A stretch of DNA of 64,000 nucleotides from assembly GCA_947479935.1 (NCBI GenBank), contig CANKBG010000004.1, positions 54,776 to 118,775 of the forward strand. The letters run 5' to 3'. Origin of the DNA: Comamonadaceae bacterium. GTDB taxonomy: Bacteria > Pseudomonadota > Gammaproteobacteria > Burkholderiales > Burkholderiaceae_C. Shown piece by piece: positions 17,385 to 28,184 of this stretch. The translations under genes were made by a program, and so were the position numbers. Numbering within the stretch: the stretch's first letter is position 1; every line of letters starts with the position of its first letter. The notes beneath the pieces were generated by a model. That model ran no database searches. It was not told where the DNA came from and saw nothing but the letters and a program-made list of their open reading frames with translations.

Positions 17385-18650
17385 TTATTGCGAAGAAATA
17401 ACGCCGCCAATATTGTTTACCGAAATGTACTGATTGCCAGCTCTTAACAATGTGTTGAGGTTGGCAGTGGTTTTGCTGGCTTGTTGGTTCCATGTCAAAC
17501 CATCCTGACTTGTGATGACCGTACCATTGCTTCCCACTGCTAAGAATTGATTCACCGCAACCAAGGCATTCAAATTGGCATTGGTCTTTGCATTTTGCGC
17601 GGTCCAGTTGATGGCATCTGGGCTGGTCAATACAGTGCCAGTTGCGCCAACCACCACAAACTGATAGGTGGCAGTTCCGCTGGTTGATAAGGTGGCTACG
17701 GCACCAGCGGCTTTCAGCTCAGCCGTTGTGCCGGAAGTTTGCAGAGTCCAAGTCACGCCATCCGCACTGGTCAAGATGGTGCCGCCCGCCCCCACTGCAA
17801 CCCAATTGCCAGCTGTTGTGAATGCAACGCCATAGAGGTGAGCCGATGAAGGCACGCTTGTGGCCACAGACCAAGTGATGGCATCTTTGCTGGTCAGGAT
17901 GGTGCCGTTGTCGCCTACAGAAATGGCAATGCTGCCATTGGACGCGATGGCGTTTAAGTTTTGTGCCGTCACGCTGGTGGCGGCAGTCCAGCTTGAGGTG
18001 TCGGTGCTGTAAATCACTTTACCCGCTGTTCCCACAGCTATGAATTTTGCGAATGCAAATTCGGCAGCAGTCAAATCTGAAGTGACCACAGGATTTAATG
18101 TGTTCCAAGTGCCCAAGTTGGTGGCGTTGAACATGCGTCCACCATTGCCAACGGCCAAGTAAACGGATTTCACAGTGTTGGTTGCAGTTTCTACATAGCT
18201 GCCATAAGTTAAACCAGTCTTTGATCCGGTGTTCAGGGCAGTGCTCTCTACCCATTCCGTGCCTGCCAAACGCGGTGTGGCTGAAACAGTCGGGGTGGCG
18301 TCACCGCCAGGGCCACCATTGATGCGGGCAGTCATGAAAAAGGAATAAGAGGTGCCGTTGACTAAACCAGTGACCACGAAAGGAGATGTCACTTTGAGGC
18401 GGTAAGAAGAGCCTGAGGTTGCCAACCAATTGCTCAAAGTCAGGCTGGGGTTGTTGGGCGCCGCAAATATCCAATACTCGACGCCGGGCGTTTCTTTCCA
18501 GCTGACAGTGACTTGACTGTCGCCTGCCGCAACACTGATGCCGCCAACAGGGGGAGGCGGTGTACTTTTAGTAGAACTGCCCCCACAGGCTGCCAAGATG
18601 ATGGCGGTGGCTATGGCCAGTAAAGAAGCGCGGATCGAATGCAATGACAT
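17385..18650 (-). CDS. Lipoprotein with fibronectin-III-like domain and repeat propeller
   Basis: The protein has 421 residues and begins with a lipoprotein signal ending at lipobox LAAC, followed by GGSS and a proline run. A fibronectin type III-like domain covers about residues 38-125 (VTVSWKETPGVEYWIFAA). The rest is a series of repeats of the form AVGxxGTIxTSxDGxTW, seen at least five times, which suggests a beta-propeller like those of BNR/Ycf48-type proteins. It is probably anchored in the outer membrane and exposed as a binding or surface protein. It converges with glnG with only 22 nt between. The 246-bp gap upstream (18651-18896) shows no gene; it holds the promoters of this gene and of the divergent MAPEG gene. 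Confidence 0.75.
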   Translation of the reverse strand: MSLHSIRASLLAIATAIILAACGGSSTKSTPPPPVGGISVAAGDSQVTVSWKETPGVEYWIFAAPNNPSLTLSNWLATSGSSYRLKVTSPFVVTGLVNGTSYSFFMTARINGGPGGDATPTVSATPRLAGTEWVESTALNTGSKTGLTYGSYVETATNTVKSVYLAVGNGGRMFNATNLGTWNTLNPVVTSDLTAAEFAFAKFIAVGTAGKVIYSTDTSSWTAATSVTAQNLNAIASNGSIAISVGDNGTILTSKDAITWSVATSVPSSAHLYGVAFTTAGNWVAVGAGGTILTSADGVTWTLQTSGTTAELKAAGAVATLSTSGTATYQFVVVGATGTVLTSPDAINWTAQNAKTNANLNALVAVNQFLAVGSNGTVITSQDGLTWNQQASKTTANLNTLLRAGNQYISVNNIGGVISSQ

Positions 18651-18896
18651 GAAATCTTCCTGTTTGGAACGGAATAGAACCCAAATTCTAAGTGACTAGA
18701 CTGGGGATAGTGCCAATGTGAGAGTTTAGGGCTTCCTGCATACTGTTTTCAAGTTAATCAACCTCGAATGAACCTTAAGCAAGAACGATCTCTCAAAACC
18801 CAATCGGCCCCCATGTAAGTGGCGATGTGATTGAAATGCACATCGATTGCTTGGTTTGAGTGAGAAAATCCTTTAATTTTTGAAAGACAAAGAACT

Positions 18897-19277
18897 ATGA
18901 ATTTAGCAATTGCCTCTGTTTTGGTGGCTGGGCTGATGCCCTTCACTTGTGCAATCATTGCCAAAGCTGGCAAAAAAAGCTACGACAACCATAATCCCCG
19001 TGATTGGTTAGCACAGCAAACAGGCTATCGGGCTCGCGCCAATGCGGCGCAAGCCAATTGCTTTGAAGCATTCCCTTTTTATGCGGTTGCTGTTTTATTT
19101 GCCAGCTATGCGCAAGTAGCGCCAGAGCGAATTGAACTGTATGCAAGTGTGTTCATCGTTGCACGCGTGGCCTATATTGCTTGCTACCTCAGCGACCAAG
19201 ACAAGCTGCGCTCAGTGGCTTGGTTGGTGGGTTGGTTAGTGACCATCGGCTTAATGTCAGCCAGCATGGGTTTTTAA
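18897..19277 (+). CDS. MAPEG family membrane protein
   Basis: This 126-residue integral membrane protein has four hydrophobic segments. The motif RANAAQANCFEAFPFYAVAV matches the conserved E/N-x-x-E-x-x-x-x-P region of the MAPEG (microsomal GST/eicosanoid) family, and VARVAYIACYL matches its third helix. Bacterial members are assumed to act in glutathione-linked detoxification, but most are untested. It stands alone, divergent from the lipoprotein gene and convergent with glnS. Confidence 0.8.
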   Translation: MNLAIASVLVAGLMPFTCAIIAKAGKKSYDNHNPRDWLAQQTGYRARANAAQANCFEAFPFYAVAVLFASYAQVAPERIELYASVFIVARVAYIACYLSDQDKLRSVAWLVGWLVTIGLMSASMGF

Positions 19278-19290
19278 ATCGCTTTTATTT

Positions 19291-21126
19291 TCACTTGGTC
19301 CAAGTGTCTTTCAGTCCTGTGCAGCGATTGAAAACCAGTTTGCCGGAGGCATGGTCTGTGCGGTCTGCCACAAAGTAGCCATGCCGCTCAAATTGAAATT
19401 TGGCATCGGGTTTGCTGCTGAGTAAAGACGGCTCCACATAAGCTGTGATCACTTTCAAACTGTCTGGATTCAGACTGGCCAAAAAATCTTTGCCGCCTGC
19501 ATCGGGGTTGGCTTCTGTGAACAAGCGGTCGTACAAGCGAACTTCTGCAGAAGCAGCATCGGCATGTGAAACCCATGTGATCACGCCCTTCACCTTAACG
19601 CTGTCTGAGCCTGGCGTGCCACTTTTGGTGTCAGGAATGAGTTGCGCTAATACTTCTGTCACTTGGCCCTTGGCATCTTTCTTGGCGCCGGTACATTCAA
19701 TGACGTAGCCGTATTTGAGTCGCACCTTGTTGCCAGGAAACAAACGGAAAAAGCCTTTGGGGGGTGTCTCTTCATAATCTGTGCGTTCAATCCAAAGAGA
19801 TTTGCCAATTTTGAATTGACGCTTGCCAAGCTCAGGAAGATGGGGGTGAATGGGTGCCTGACAACTCTCGAGCGTGTCGCTTCCCATGAGCTCATCCCAA
19901 TTGGTGAGGGTGAGTTGCACCGGATCTAACACCGCCATGCCGCGGGCCGCTTTGGGGTCTAGGTCGTCTCGCAAGCAACCTTCCAGTGTGCTGTAGTCAA
20001 TCCATGAGTCACTTTTGGTGACGCCGATGCGCTCAGCAAAAAGTTGCAAGCTTTCAGGTGTGTAGCCTCGACGACGCAGACCCACAATGGTGGGCATGCG
20101 GGGGTCATCCCAGCCATTGACCTTGCCTTCATTGACCAACTGAGCCAGCTTTCGTTTGCTGGTAATCACATACGTGAGGTTAAGTCGAGCAAATTCGTAC
20201 TGCTTGGGATTGGGCAGTGCTAACAATGCACTGAGTTGCGCGCCATCTTTTAAGGCATGTGTTTCACTCAATCTTGTTAAGAGCCAATCGTAGAACGGTC
20301 GTTGGTCCTCAAACTCGAGCGTGCAAATACTGTGTGTAATTTGCTCTAGCGCATCTTCAATGGGGTGCGCAAAGGTGTACATAGGGTAGATGCACCATGT
20401 GTCGCCCGTGTTGTGATGTGTGGCGCGGCGAATTCGATAGATGGCCGGATCTCGCATGTTGATGTTGGGCGAGGCCATGTCAATTTTGGCGCGCAGCACA
20501 GCGGCACCATCTGACAATTTACCATCGCGCATTTCGCGGAAGCGGGTTAAGTTTTCTTCGCGGGTGCGTGAGCGGAACGGGCTGTCTTTGCCGGGGTTGT
20601 TGAAGTCGCCACGGTTAATTTTCATGTCATCTGCAGACTGCTCATCGACATAAGCCAAACCGGCTTGGATGAGAAACTCTGCTGCGCGGTACATGAAGTC
20701 GAAGTAGTCGCTGGCTTGGTACAAGTGAGAAGTGCCGTGGGCATCCCAATTGAAGCCTAGCCACTGAACAGCATCCAAAATGGAATCGACGTATTCGGTG
20801 TCTTCTTTTTCTGGATTGGTGTCGTCAAAGCGCATGTGGCAGACGCCACCGTAGTCGCGCGCCAATCCAAAGTTCAAACAAATACTTTTGGCATGACCCA
20901 CATGCAAGTAACCGTTGGGCTCTGGCGGGAAGCGAGTGCGAATTTTGGCGGGATCGGGATGGCCTGAAGCATGGTAGGCAGCGTCACCTGGCGCGCCAGC
21001 CCATTTGCGCGATGCATAAGTGCCTTGAGCCAGATCAGATTCAATGATCTGGCGCAAAAAGTTGCTGACCTTGTGGGCGTCCTCTGGGACGTCTGTTGAT
21101 TTGGCTTTGTCGTTGGCTGTGCTCAT
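19291..21126 (-). CDS. glnS: Glutaminyl-tRNA synthetase
   Basis: GlnRS charges tRNA-Gln directly. The 611-residue class Ic enzyme has the HIGH-type motif PEPNGYLHVGHAKS and the KMSKS-type motif ITSKRKL. The variant Ser in place of Met in KMSKS is common in this family. The C-terminal anticodon-binding beta-barrels are full length. The N-terminal 45 residues before the catalytic domain are slightly extended. The gene stands alone; uppP is divergent with a 76-bp gap that must contain both promoters. Presence of GlnRS means glutamine charging need not go through GatCAB. Confidence 0.97.
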   Translation of the reverse strand: MSTANDKAKSTDVPEDAHKVSNFLRQIIESDLAQGTYASRKWAGAPGDAAYHASGHPDPAKIRTRFPPEPNGYLHVGHAKSICLNFGLARDYGGVCHMRFDDTNPEKEDTEYVDSILDAVQWLGFNWDAHGTSHLYQASDYFDFMYRAAEFLIQAGLAYVDEQSADDMKINRGDFNNPGKDSPFRSRTREENLTRFREMRDGKLSDGAAVLRAKIDMASPNINMRDPAIYRIRRATHHNTGDTWCIYPMYTFAHPIEDALEQITHSICTLEFEDQRPFYDWLLTRLSETHALKDGAQLSALLALPNPKQYEFARLNLTYVITSKRKLAQLVNEGKVNGWDDPRMPTIVGLRRRGYTPESLQLFAERIGVTKSDSWIDYSTLEGCLRDDLDPKAARGMAVLDPVQLTLTNWDELMGSDTLESCQAPIHPHLPELGKRQFKIGKSLWIERTDYEETPPKGFFRLFPGNKVRLKYGYVIECTGAKKDAKGQVTEVLAQLIPDTKSGTPGSDSVKVKGVITWVSHADAASAEVRLYDRLFTEANPDAGGKDFLASLNPDSLKVITAYVEPSLLSSKPDAKFQFERHGYFVADRTDHASGKLVFNRCTGLKDTWTK

Positions 21127-21202
21127 GATGTGATTTTAGAGGCAGTCGGGGCGTATGGTGGCCCATGAGGAGCGATAATTAGCCGATATCTAAGGAGTAC
21201 CG

Positions 21203-22027
21203 GTGGATTCATTGTTGCTAGCCAAAGCTGCGGTCATGGGTGTGGTCGAGGGCTTGACCGAATTTTTGCCCATTTCATCAACGGGCCATCTTATTTTGGC
21301 AGGTGCATTGCTTGGATTTGAAGGTGAGAAGGCGAAGGTTTTTGACATCGCCATACAGACCGGTGCCATCTTTGCAGTCATCTTGGTCTACTGGGAAAAA
21401 ATCCGAAGCACGGTCAAAGCCTTGCCCTATCAAGTCGAAGCGCAACGTTTTGTATTGAATGTTTTTATAGGGTTCCTGCCTGCCGTTGTATTGGGCTTGC
21501 TATTTGGCAAACTCATCAAAGAACATTTGTTCACACCTTGGGTGGTGGCCACCACCTTCATTGTGGGCGGATTCATTATTTTGTGGGCTGAAAGAAGACC
21601 GCCTTCCAGCGTGCGAATTCGTGCCGTAGAAGACATGCGCGGCCGTGATGCCCTGATGGTGGGTTTGGTGCAGTGTTTGGCCATGGTGCCTGGTACCAGC
21701 CGCAGCGGCGCCACCATCATTGGTGGCATGTTGCTAGGTTTGTCGCGCAAAGCGGCCACTGATTTTTCTTTCTTTCTGGCCATTCCAACCCTCATCGGTG
21801 CGGGCGTTTACAGCCTCTACAAAGAGCGAGCGCTGTTGTCGATGGAAGATATCCCTATGTTTGCCACAGGTTTGGTGGTGTCATTTATCAGCGCTTGGAT
21901 TTGCGTGCGTTGGCTGCTGAAATACATTGCCAGTCACAGCTTCGAAATATTTGCGTGGTACCGAATTGTCTTTGGTTTGGTGGTGCTGGCAACCGCCTAC
22001 ACTGGGGTGGTGACTTGGGCGCCTTAA
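21203..22027 (+). CDS. uppP: Undecaprenyl-diphosphatase UppP (BacA)
   Basis: UppP removes a phosphate from undecaprenyl diphosphate to recycle the lipid carrier of cell-wall synthesis, and raised levels confer bacitracin resistance in E. coli. The 274-residue membrane protein has both conserved motifs: [17 protein letters not shown] near the N-terminus and [10 protein letters not shown] in the middle. The start is GTG at 21203, supported by AAGGAG seven bases upstream. About eight membrane segments are present. Confidence 0.95.
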   Translation: MDSLLLAKAAVMGVVEGLTEFLPISSTGHLILAGALLGFEGEKAKVFDIAIQTGAIFAVILVYWEKIRSTVKALPYQVEAQRFVLNVFIGFLPAVVLGLLFGKLIKEHLFTPWVVATTFIVGGFIILWAERRPPSSVRIRAVEDMRGRDALMVGLVQCLAMVPGTSRSGATIIGGMLLGLSRKAATDFSFFLAIPTLIGAGVYSLYKERALLSMEDIPMFATGLVVSFISAWICVRWLLKYIASHSFEIFAWYRIVFGLVVLATAYTGVVTWAP

Positions 22028-22037
22028 GCTTATGAGC

Positions 22038-22850
22038 TTAGCGCGGTTCAACGCCTAAGTTGCGCAGTGCTGCTTCGACTGCCGCAGCCGCAGCAATGGG
22101 TTTTTCCATGGGAAATAAATGTGTTCCATCTAGCCACATCTCTCTTCCCTTCGTAATTCGGTGAGTCATTTCTGAACCCACCAATTTCATTTCACGCGAA
22201 TGGGTGCCACCGATAAATGCCACAGAACACTTAGGAGGATGGCGTTTCAGCATGGACGTTAAATTGTGCGGCAATGTGTTGTAGATAGCTGTCTCTACCT
22301 CTCGGTCAAAACTTAAGACACGTTCACCATTTTCTTCGGTGGTGCCATAGGTTGCGTAATCTCGCAAGACATCGGGGTGCCAATTTGAAAAAGCACGTTT
22401 GGTTTGGAAGTGCGCAAGCGTCGCTTCAATGCTGGGCCAATGCTGCCGACGCGATTGGCTAATTCTTCCTGGACTGACCGAGCCAATCCAATCGGTCTTC
22501 TTGGCCAATTTCAGGGCGCTGGCTTTCCAACCTCCCACCACAGGGGAGTCGAGTAATACAACGCCAGCTGTTAAATTTGGATGCTGTGATCCACACATCA
22601 GGCTGAGTAAACCGCCCAGTGAATGGCCGATCAAGTAGGGCTTGTCGCCAGTTTCGTCAAGCGTTTTCTTTGCAAACTCAGACAGCTCTTGAACTAAAAA
22701 GGGCCAGTTGCTGGTGACTGGAAATTTTGGGTTATGACCCAATTTTTCAATCGAATGGAGCTTGAAGCCTCGCTCAATTAAATTGTCAGTGAAAACGCGA
22801 TAGGTACTGGCAGGAAAACCATTGCCATGAGAAAAAACAATGGAAGGCAT
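22038..22850 (-). CDS. Alpha/beta hydrolase downstream of mutS
   Basis: This is a 270-residue alpha/beta-hydrolase-fold protein. It starts MPSIVFSHGNGFPASTYRVF, has nucleophile elbow GHSLGG, and ends with a His in DGTHLFPMEKP that could complete the triad. The substrate is unknown. The gene begins 23 nt after the mutS stop on the same strand, so it is probably the last gene of a suhB-mutS-hydrolase transcript, although no role in mismatch repair is implied. Confidence 0.8.
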   Translation of the reverse strand: MPSIVFSHGNGFPASTYRVFTDNLIERGFKLHSIEKLGHNPKFPVTSNWPFLVQELSEFAKKTLDETGDKPYLIGHSLGGLLSLMCGSQHPNLTAGVVLLDSPVVGGWKASALKLAKKTDWIGSVSPGRISQSRRQHWPSIEATLAHFQTKRAFSNWHPDVLRDYATYGTTEENGERVLSFDREVETAIYNTLPHNLTSMLKRHPPKCSVAFIGGTHSREMKLVGSEMTHRITKGREMWLDGTHLFPMEKPIAAAAAVEAALRNLGVEPR

Positions 22851-22873
22851 CAGTCGTCCTTGATGAGGTGGGA

Positions 22874-25534
22874 TTAATTTCCCGAACGCTTGAGCACACG
22901 CTGCAAACTGTAAAGGGCTTCAAGGGCCTCGCGTGGGCTGAGGGTATCGGGATCAATTTGGTTGAGCGCTGCTTCCAAAGCTGACGGGCCAATGCCTTCT
23001 GCTTCCGGCGGTGGTGCAAACAAGTCAACTTGAATTCGGTTCTCGTTGGCGCCAGCTTCTAACGCTGAAAGTGTGTGGCGAGCATGATTCAAAACGCCTG
23101 TGGGCATGCCGGCCAAACGTGCCACTTGCACGCCATAACTTTTGCTGGCCGGACCGGCTTGGAGTTCATGTAAAAAGACAATGTCGTTGCCCGACTCAGT
23201 GGCCCCCACGTGCATGTTGACTGCGGCGTGGTGGTTTGCAGGAAATTCGGTTAGCTCGAAGTAGTGCGTTGCAAACAAGGTGAAGGCTTGTGTTTTGTCG
23301 TGCAGATGCGTGGCAATGCCGCCCGCCAAGGCCAAACCATCGAAGGTGGAAGTGCCGCGGCCAATTTCGTCCATGAGAACCAAAGAAGAGGGCGTAGCGC
23401 TGTGCAGTATTTGAGCAGCTTCTGTCATTTCAAGCATGAAGGTGGACTGAGCATTGGCCAAATCGTCTGCCGCCCCAATGCGTGTGTGAATGGCATCGAT
23501 GGGGCCTAACCTGCAGCTTTGGGCTGGTACAAAACTGCCCATGCTGGCCAGCAGCACAATCAGGGCCACCTGCCGCATGTAAGTTGACTTGCCACCCATG
23601 TTGGGGCCGGTGATCATTTGCAAACGCTGCTTGCTGGTCATCAAGCAATCGTTGGCAATGAAGCTGCCGCCGGAGGTTTCTGCCAGTCGCGCTTCGACCA
23701 CAGGGTGTCGTCCTTGTCGAATTTCAATGCAGGGCTCTTTGGTAAATTGGGGTGCACACCAGTTGAGCGTGTTGGCGCGTTCGGTGAGTGTGCAAAGCGC
23801 ATCCAATTGCGCCATGGCTTGTGCCAGTTGGGAGAGTGCTTGAATGTGCACTTGCAATTGGTCTTGCAAGAGTTCGTACAAATATTTTTCGCGGGCCAAT
23901 GCGCGCTCTTGCGCAGACAAGGCTTTGTCTTCAAATGCTTTTAGTTCGGGTGTGATAAAGCGTTCGGCATTTTTCAAGGTTTGGCGACGACGATAGTCAG
24001 CAGGGACTTTGTCAATTTGGCCTTGTGTGACTTCGATGTAAAAGCCATGGACTTTGTTGAACTGCACGCGTAAGTTGGCAATGCCTGTGCGAGCTTTCTC
24101 TCGCGTCTCAAGGTCGATGAGAAAATCATCGCAATTGGTTTGAATGGCGCGCAGCTCATCCAATTCGGCATCAAGCCCATGTGCCATGACGCCACCATCG
24201 CGAATTAAATTAGAAGGCTCTTCCAACAAGGCTTGCTGGAGCATTTCGGTTAAACCTATGGGCGGGTGCAGCTTGACGTGAATGTCGTGCAGTAACTGGG
24301 TGGGTGATAAATGGCCCAAGGTTTCTGCCAAGTGATGAGCCAGTGCAACCGATCTAATCAAGGCATTTTTCAGGGCTACCAATTCGCGGGGTCTGACTTG
24401 TCGCAGTGCAATTCGTGCGGTGATGCGCTCTACATCGCTTGCACCTTTAAGCTGCTCGCGCAAACGCGTGCAAACAGAGACGCCGTTGCTGGAGGCTGCA
24501 CTGGCGTCATTCAGTTGCGCAATGGCAGCCAGTCTCTCTACCGCTACTTGTCTGTCTCGTGGTGGGTTCAGTAGCCATTGTTTGAGTTGTCTGCTGCCCA
24601 TGCCTGTCATGCAAGTGTCAAGCAAAGAGAAAAGCGTAGGCGCATCTTCTCCTCGCAATGTTTGAGTCAGCTCTAAATTTCGTCGGGTGGTGCTTGGCAG
24701 ATCAATGAGGTCATTTGCTTTTTGAATTTTTAACTGAGAGACGTGCGGCAGCGTTCTTCCCTGCGTGTGTTCGGCGTATGTGAGCAGGGCGCCTGCTGCT
24801 GCCTGAGCGTGGTTCAATTTCTCAGCATCCCATGCAGCCAAGCTAGCCACATTCAGTTGCTTCAATAACTTTCCATGACCGAGCCCTGTTTCATATTGAA
24901 AATCAGGACGCAAGGTGAGTGACAGAGGCAAACCACGTTGCCCCAATCGCATGGCTTGAAGTTGTTGTTCCCACTTTTGCGTGATGCTGGCGCTGACAAT
25001 CAATTCGCTGGGCGCAATTCTTTCTAACCAGTCTGCCAGTTCGTCATGTGTGCATTCTGCCAAGTGCAATGTGCCTTGGGTCACGCTAAGCCAAGCCAAG
25101 CCACAAGTGTTTCGCGGTGCAATGTGCAATGACAGTAAAATGGCTTCCGTCTTGTCCGACAACAGTTCAGTGTCCGTGAGTGTGCCTGGCGTGACCACGC
25201 GAACCACTTTGCGTTCAACGGGACCTTTGCTGGCGGCCACATCGCCGACCTGCTCGCAAATGGCCACTGACTCGCCTAGCTTGATGAGCTTGGCCAAATA
25301 ATTTTCAACAGCATGGAAGGGGACGCCTGCCATGGCAATGGGTTTGCCAGCAGTTTGCCCGCGATGCGTGAGGGTGATGTCCATGAGGCCCGCTGCGCGC
25401 TCGGCATCTTCAAAAAACATTTCGTAAAAGTCACCCATCCGATAAAAAACCAGGGTGTCAGGAAACTCCGCCTTGATGCGCAGGTACTGCTGCATCATGG
25501 GGGTGTGGGCACTCAAGTCGAGCGCTTCTGTCAT
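22874..25534 (-). CDS. mutS: DNA mismatch repair protein MutS
   Basis: MutS recognises mispairs and small loops and starts methyl- or strand-directed repair with MutL. At 886 residues it is a little longer than E. coli MutS. The mismatch-reading Phe-x-Glu motif is present in [15 protein letters not shown], and the ABC ATPase core shows Walker [25 protein letters not shown] and [10 protein letters not shown]. It starts 3 nt after the suhB stop, so the two are tightly linked. No truncation or missing key residue was seen, so a mutator phenotype is not suggested. Confidence 0.97.
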   Translation of the reverse strand: MTEALDLSAHTPMMQQYLRIKAEFPDTLVFYRMGDFYEMFFEDAERAAGLMDITLTHRGQTAGKPIAMAGVPFHAVENYLAKLIKLGESVAICEQVGDVAASKGPVERKVVRVVTPGTLTDTELLSDKTEAILLSLHIAPRNTCGLAWLSVTQGTLHLAECTHDELADWLERIAPSELIVSASITQKWEQQLQAMRLGQRGLPLSLTLRPDFQYETGLGHGKLLKQLNVASLAAWDAEKLNHAQAAAGALLTYAEHTQGRTLPHVSQLKIQKANDLIDLPSTTRRNLELTQTLRGEDAPTLFSLLDTCMTGMGSRQLKQWLLNPPRDRQVAVERLAAIAQLNDASAASSNGVSVCTRLREQLKGASDVERITARIALRQVRPRELVALKNALIRSVALAHHLAETLGHLSPTQLLHDIHVKLHPPIGLTEMLQQALLEEPSNLIRDGGVMAHGLDAELDELRAIQTNCDDFLIDLETREKARTGIANLRVQFNKVHGFYIEVTQGQIDKVPADYRRRQTLKNAERFITPELKAFEDKALSAQERALAREKYLYELLQDQLQVHIQALSQLAQAMAQLDALCTLTERANTLNWCAPQFTKEPCIEIRQGRHPVVEARLAETSGGSFIANDCLMTSKQRLQMITGPNMGGKSTYMRQVALIVLLASMGSFVPAQSCRLGPIDAIHTRIGAADDLANAQSTFMLEMTEAAQILHSATPSSLVLMDEIGRGTSTFDGLALAGGIATHLHDKTQAFTLFATHYFELTEFPANHHAAVNMHVGATESGNDIVFLHELQAGPASKSYGVQVARLAGMPTGVLNHARHTLSALEAGANENRIQVDLFAPPPEAEGIGPSALEAALNQIDPDTLSPREALEALYSLQRVLKRSGN

Positions 25535-25537
25535 GGC

Positions 25538-26428
25538 TTAAATGGGGCTATCAGTTGAGTGATGTGGGACTTCTGCTTCCTTGGCATCTGCCGCACGCAC
25601 AGAAGCTTTTTCGCCTGCGCTGGCAAATTTGCTGTACTTGCTCAAAATGGGAACCATCTGCCCATAAATTTTTGGAGTGCCTGCCAAGCATTCTTTTTGA
25701 TCTAAGAAGTCGGCGTCGCCTGTAAAATTGCCGACCAAGCCACCCGCTTCAGTGACCAACAATGAGCCTGCTGCCACGTCCCAAATTTGCAAACCGGTTT
25801 CAAAAAATGCATCTGTAAAGCCAGCTGCCACATAGGCTAAGTCGAGCGCAGCAGCGCCAGGTCTGCGCAAACCTTCAGTGCGTTGCATCACATCGCTCAT
25901 CATGCGCAAGTATTGGTTGAAGTTGTCACCAGGTCGAAAGGGGAAGCCTGTGGAAATAAGGCACTCATGCATTTGGGTGCGTTTGCTGGTGCGCAAGCGT
26001 CGGTCGTTCATGTAAGCGCCGCGGCCTTTCGTGGCGGTAAACAGATCGTTGCGGGAGGGGTCGTACACCACAGCTTGCTCAATTTTGCCATTCACGGCCA
26101 GCGCAATGCTGACGCAATAGATTGGGAAACCGTGAATGAAGTTGGTGGTGCCGTCTAGGGGGTCAATGATCCACACATGATCGGCATCGGGATTGCCATG
26201 GGTTTTGCCAGATTCTTCGGCCAAGATGCCGTGATGAGGGTAGGCTGTGAGCAGTGTTTCGATGATGGCGTTTTCGCTGGCCAAGTCAACTTCCGTGACG
26301 AAGTCGTTCACTTGTTTTTGCGAAATTCGAACAGCCTCCACGTCAAGGGCGGCACGGTTGATGATGGCGCCTGCGGCGCGTGCAGCTTTGATAGCCACAT
26401 TGAGCATGGGGTGGAGATTGGTCGACAT
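25538..26428 (-). CDS. suhB: Inositol-1-monophosphatase family protein SuhB
   Basis: SuhB-type proteins are Mg-dependent inositol monophosphatases; in E. coli SuhB also joins the rRNA antitermination complex. The metal-binding motifs are EESGK and [14 protein letters not shown], with the later [15 protein letters not shown]. The 296 residues include a C-terminal tail rich in Ala, Lys and Glu that looks extra to the family core. It is divergent from trmJ across 140 bp, the same arrangement as in E. coli, and leads the suhB-mutS transcript. Confidence 0.93.
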   Translation of the reverse strand: MSTNLHPMLNVAIKAARAAGAIINRAALDVEAVRISQKQVNDFVTEVDLASENAIIETLLTAYPHHGILAEESGKTHGNPDADHVWIIDPLDGTTNFIHGFPIYCVSIALAVNGKIEQAVVYDPSRNDLFTATKGRGAYMNDRRLRTSKRTQMHECLISTGFPFRPGDNFNQYLRMMSDVMQRTEGLRRPGAAALDLAYVAAGFTDAFFETGLQIWDVAAGSLLVTEAGGLVGNFTGDADFLDQKECLAGTPKIYGQMVPILSKYSKFASAGEKASVRAADAKEAEVPHHSTDSPI

Positions 26429-26568
26429 GAATTTTTAAGAGCAAAACCGGAGATCCTCTGGACGATGACAGAGGCCAATAGCGCATTTTCCCATGAAATT
26501 TGGCCGCTGGCGCGAACGGGTCCCTGATTTGGTCATTTTGTGCTCTTGAAACTGGGACAATGTGACGA

Positions 26569-27351
26569 ATGCGAACCCGATTTATTCTGATTGAAACCAG
26601 TCATCCCGGCAATGTGGGTGCGGCCGCACGTGCCCTCAAAGTCATGGGATTTGATGAGATGGTTTTGGTGGCGCCCCGATATGCCAATGTTTTGCGCAAA
26701 GAAGAGACCATTCAGCGAGCCAGTGGCGCAGTGGATGTTCTTGAAAGTACCCGCATTGTGGACACCCTTGATGAAGCGCTGGACGGCGTTTCGCACCTCT
26801 GCGCTACGGCCATGACGCCTCGAGATTTTGGACCCCCCACCCGGTCGCCAAGGGAGCACTTCGATTTGTTGCTGAAACAAAAGAGTTCTCCTTCAAACTT
26901 GACTGAATTTGTCGATTCTGCACTGGGCTCCCATCAACCTGTTACTTCAATCGCATTTCTGTTTGGCTCCGAACGTTTTGGCATGAAAAACGAGGATGTC
27001 TACAAATGCCATGTGGCTTTGTCCATACCCACCGATCCGCAGTTTGGCTCGCTCAATTTGGCGGCAGCCATCCAATTGTTGGCCTATGAATGGCGGCTGG
27101 CTTTGGGCGGATTTCCAGTGGCATCTGGCGTGACTCAATCGCCTTTGGCTGATGCAGCACAAGTGGCTGGCATGCTAGGGCATTTGGAAAAAGCCTTGGT
27201 AGAGATTGGCTTTCTGGATCTTGAGGCCCCCAAAAAACTCATGCCTCGTTTGAATCAACTTTTTAACCGTGCCAATTTAACGCCAGAAGAAATCCATATC
27301 TTGAGAGGTGTTGCTAAGGCCATGATCGAAACAGTTCAGTCAAAACGTTAG
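26569..27351 (+). CDS. trmJ: tRNA (cytidine/uridine-2'-O-)-methyltransferase TrmJ
   Basis: TrmJ methylates the ribose of residue 32 in the anticodon loop of certain tRNAs with SAM. The SPOUT fold is recognisable from RFILIETSHPGNVGAAARALK at the N-terminus, LFGSERFGMKNEDV, and IPTDPQFGSLNLAAAIQLLAYE, which form the knot. The C-terminal part is the helical tail used for dimerisation and tRNA binding. The length of 260 residues is usual. cysE follows after 24 nt on the same strand and may share the transcript. Confidence 0.94.
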   Translation: MRTRFILIETSHPGNVGAAARALKVMGFDEMVLVAPRYANVLRKEETIQRASGAVDVLESTRIVDTLDEALDGVSHLCATAMTPRDFGPPTRSPREHFDLLLKQKSSPSNLTEFVDSALGSHQPVTSIAFLFGSERFGMKNEDVYKCHVALSIPTDPQFGSLNLAAAIQLLAYEWRLALGGFPVASGVTQSPLADAAQVAGMLGHLEKALVEIGFLDLEAPKKLMPRLNQLFNRANLTPEEIHILRGVAKAMIETVQSKR

Positions 27352-27375
27352 ACTTAGCGCAAACCAAAGAAGATT

Positions 27376-28155
27376 ATGTTTGCACGTTTACATTCCGACA
27401 TTCAATGCATCCTAGACCGTGATCCTGCTGCGCGCAGTGCATGGGAGGTGCTCACTTGCTATCCTGGTCTGCACGCAGTGGTCCTGCATCGCTGGGCGCA
27501 TGCTTGCTGGCGCGCAGAATTTAAGTGGTTAGGACGTTTCATCTCCAATTTTTCACGTTGGATCACGGGGATTGAAATTCACCCAGGCGCCAAACTGGGT
27601 GAGCGTGTGTTTTTTGATCATGGCATGGGCATTGTCATTGGCGAGACGGCTGAAATTGGCGATGGTTGCACCATTTATCACGGCGTCACTTTGGGTGGAA
27701 CTTCTTTGTACAAAGGTGCAAAGCGCCACCCCACCTTGGGCAATGACGTGGTGGTTGGCGCTGGCGCAAAAGTACTTGGCGGATTTACCGTGGGTGATGG
27801 TGCCAAAGTGGGTTCCAATGCGGTGGTGACAAAGCCAGTGCCTGCGGGCGCAACGGCCGTGGGAAATCCCGCTCGAATCATTCATGAGGCTGCCGATGTA
27901 CAACGCGAAGCAGCAGCGTCCAAAATGGGTTTTTCTGCTTATGGCGTCACGCAAAATGACGACCCTCTGTCGCAAGCCTTGCGTGGTTTGATTGACAACG
28001 CCTCAAGCCAAGAACATCAAATTGCACTGATCTGGCAGGCGCTTGAAAAAATGAATGAAAACCGAGGCTTAAGCCAAGGCATTCAAATGCCTGGCGATGC
28101 AGCCAAGCGCGAAACGTTTGAAGCTGACAAACTCAATGATTTGTTGGACAAATAA
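27376..28155 (+). CDS. cysE: Serine O-acetyltransferase
   Basis: CysE makes O-acetylserine from serine and acetyl-CoA, the first committed step of cysteine synthesis. The left-handed beta-helix of hexapeptide repeats is visible from about residue 70 ([18 protein letters not shown]) to 175, including the active-site region [10 protein letters not shown] and the closing NPARII. The N-terminal helical domain is shorter than in E. coli CysE, while about 80 residues follow the helix, longer than usual. Feedback inhibition by cysteine is typical of the family but not provable here. Confidence 0.93.
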   Translation: MFARLHSDIQCILDRDPAARSAWEVLTCYPGLHAVVLHRWAHACWRAEFKWLGRFISNFSRWITGIEIHPGAKLGERVFFDHGMGIVIGETAEIGDGCTIYHGVTLGGTSLYKGAKRHPTLGNDVVVGAGAKVLGGFTVGDGAKVGSNAVVTKPVPAGATAVGNPARIIHEAADVQREAAASKMGFSAYGVTQNDDPLSQALRGLIDNASSQEHQIALIWQALEKMNENRGLSQGIQMPGDAAKRETFEADKLNDLLDK

Positions 28156-28184
28156 GCACTCTTTGCTGGCGCTCTTTTCTGGGT

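Noticed and set aside
18758..18973. Short minus-strand frame before the MAPEG gene
   Set aside because: It overlaps the MAPEG start and has no domain or ribosome site; the region is better read as a promoter gap.
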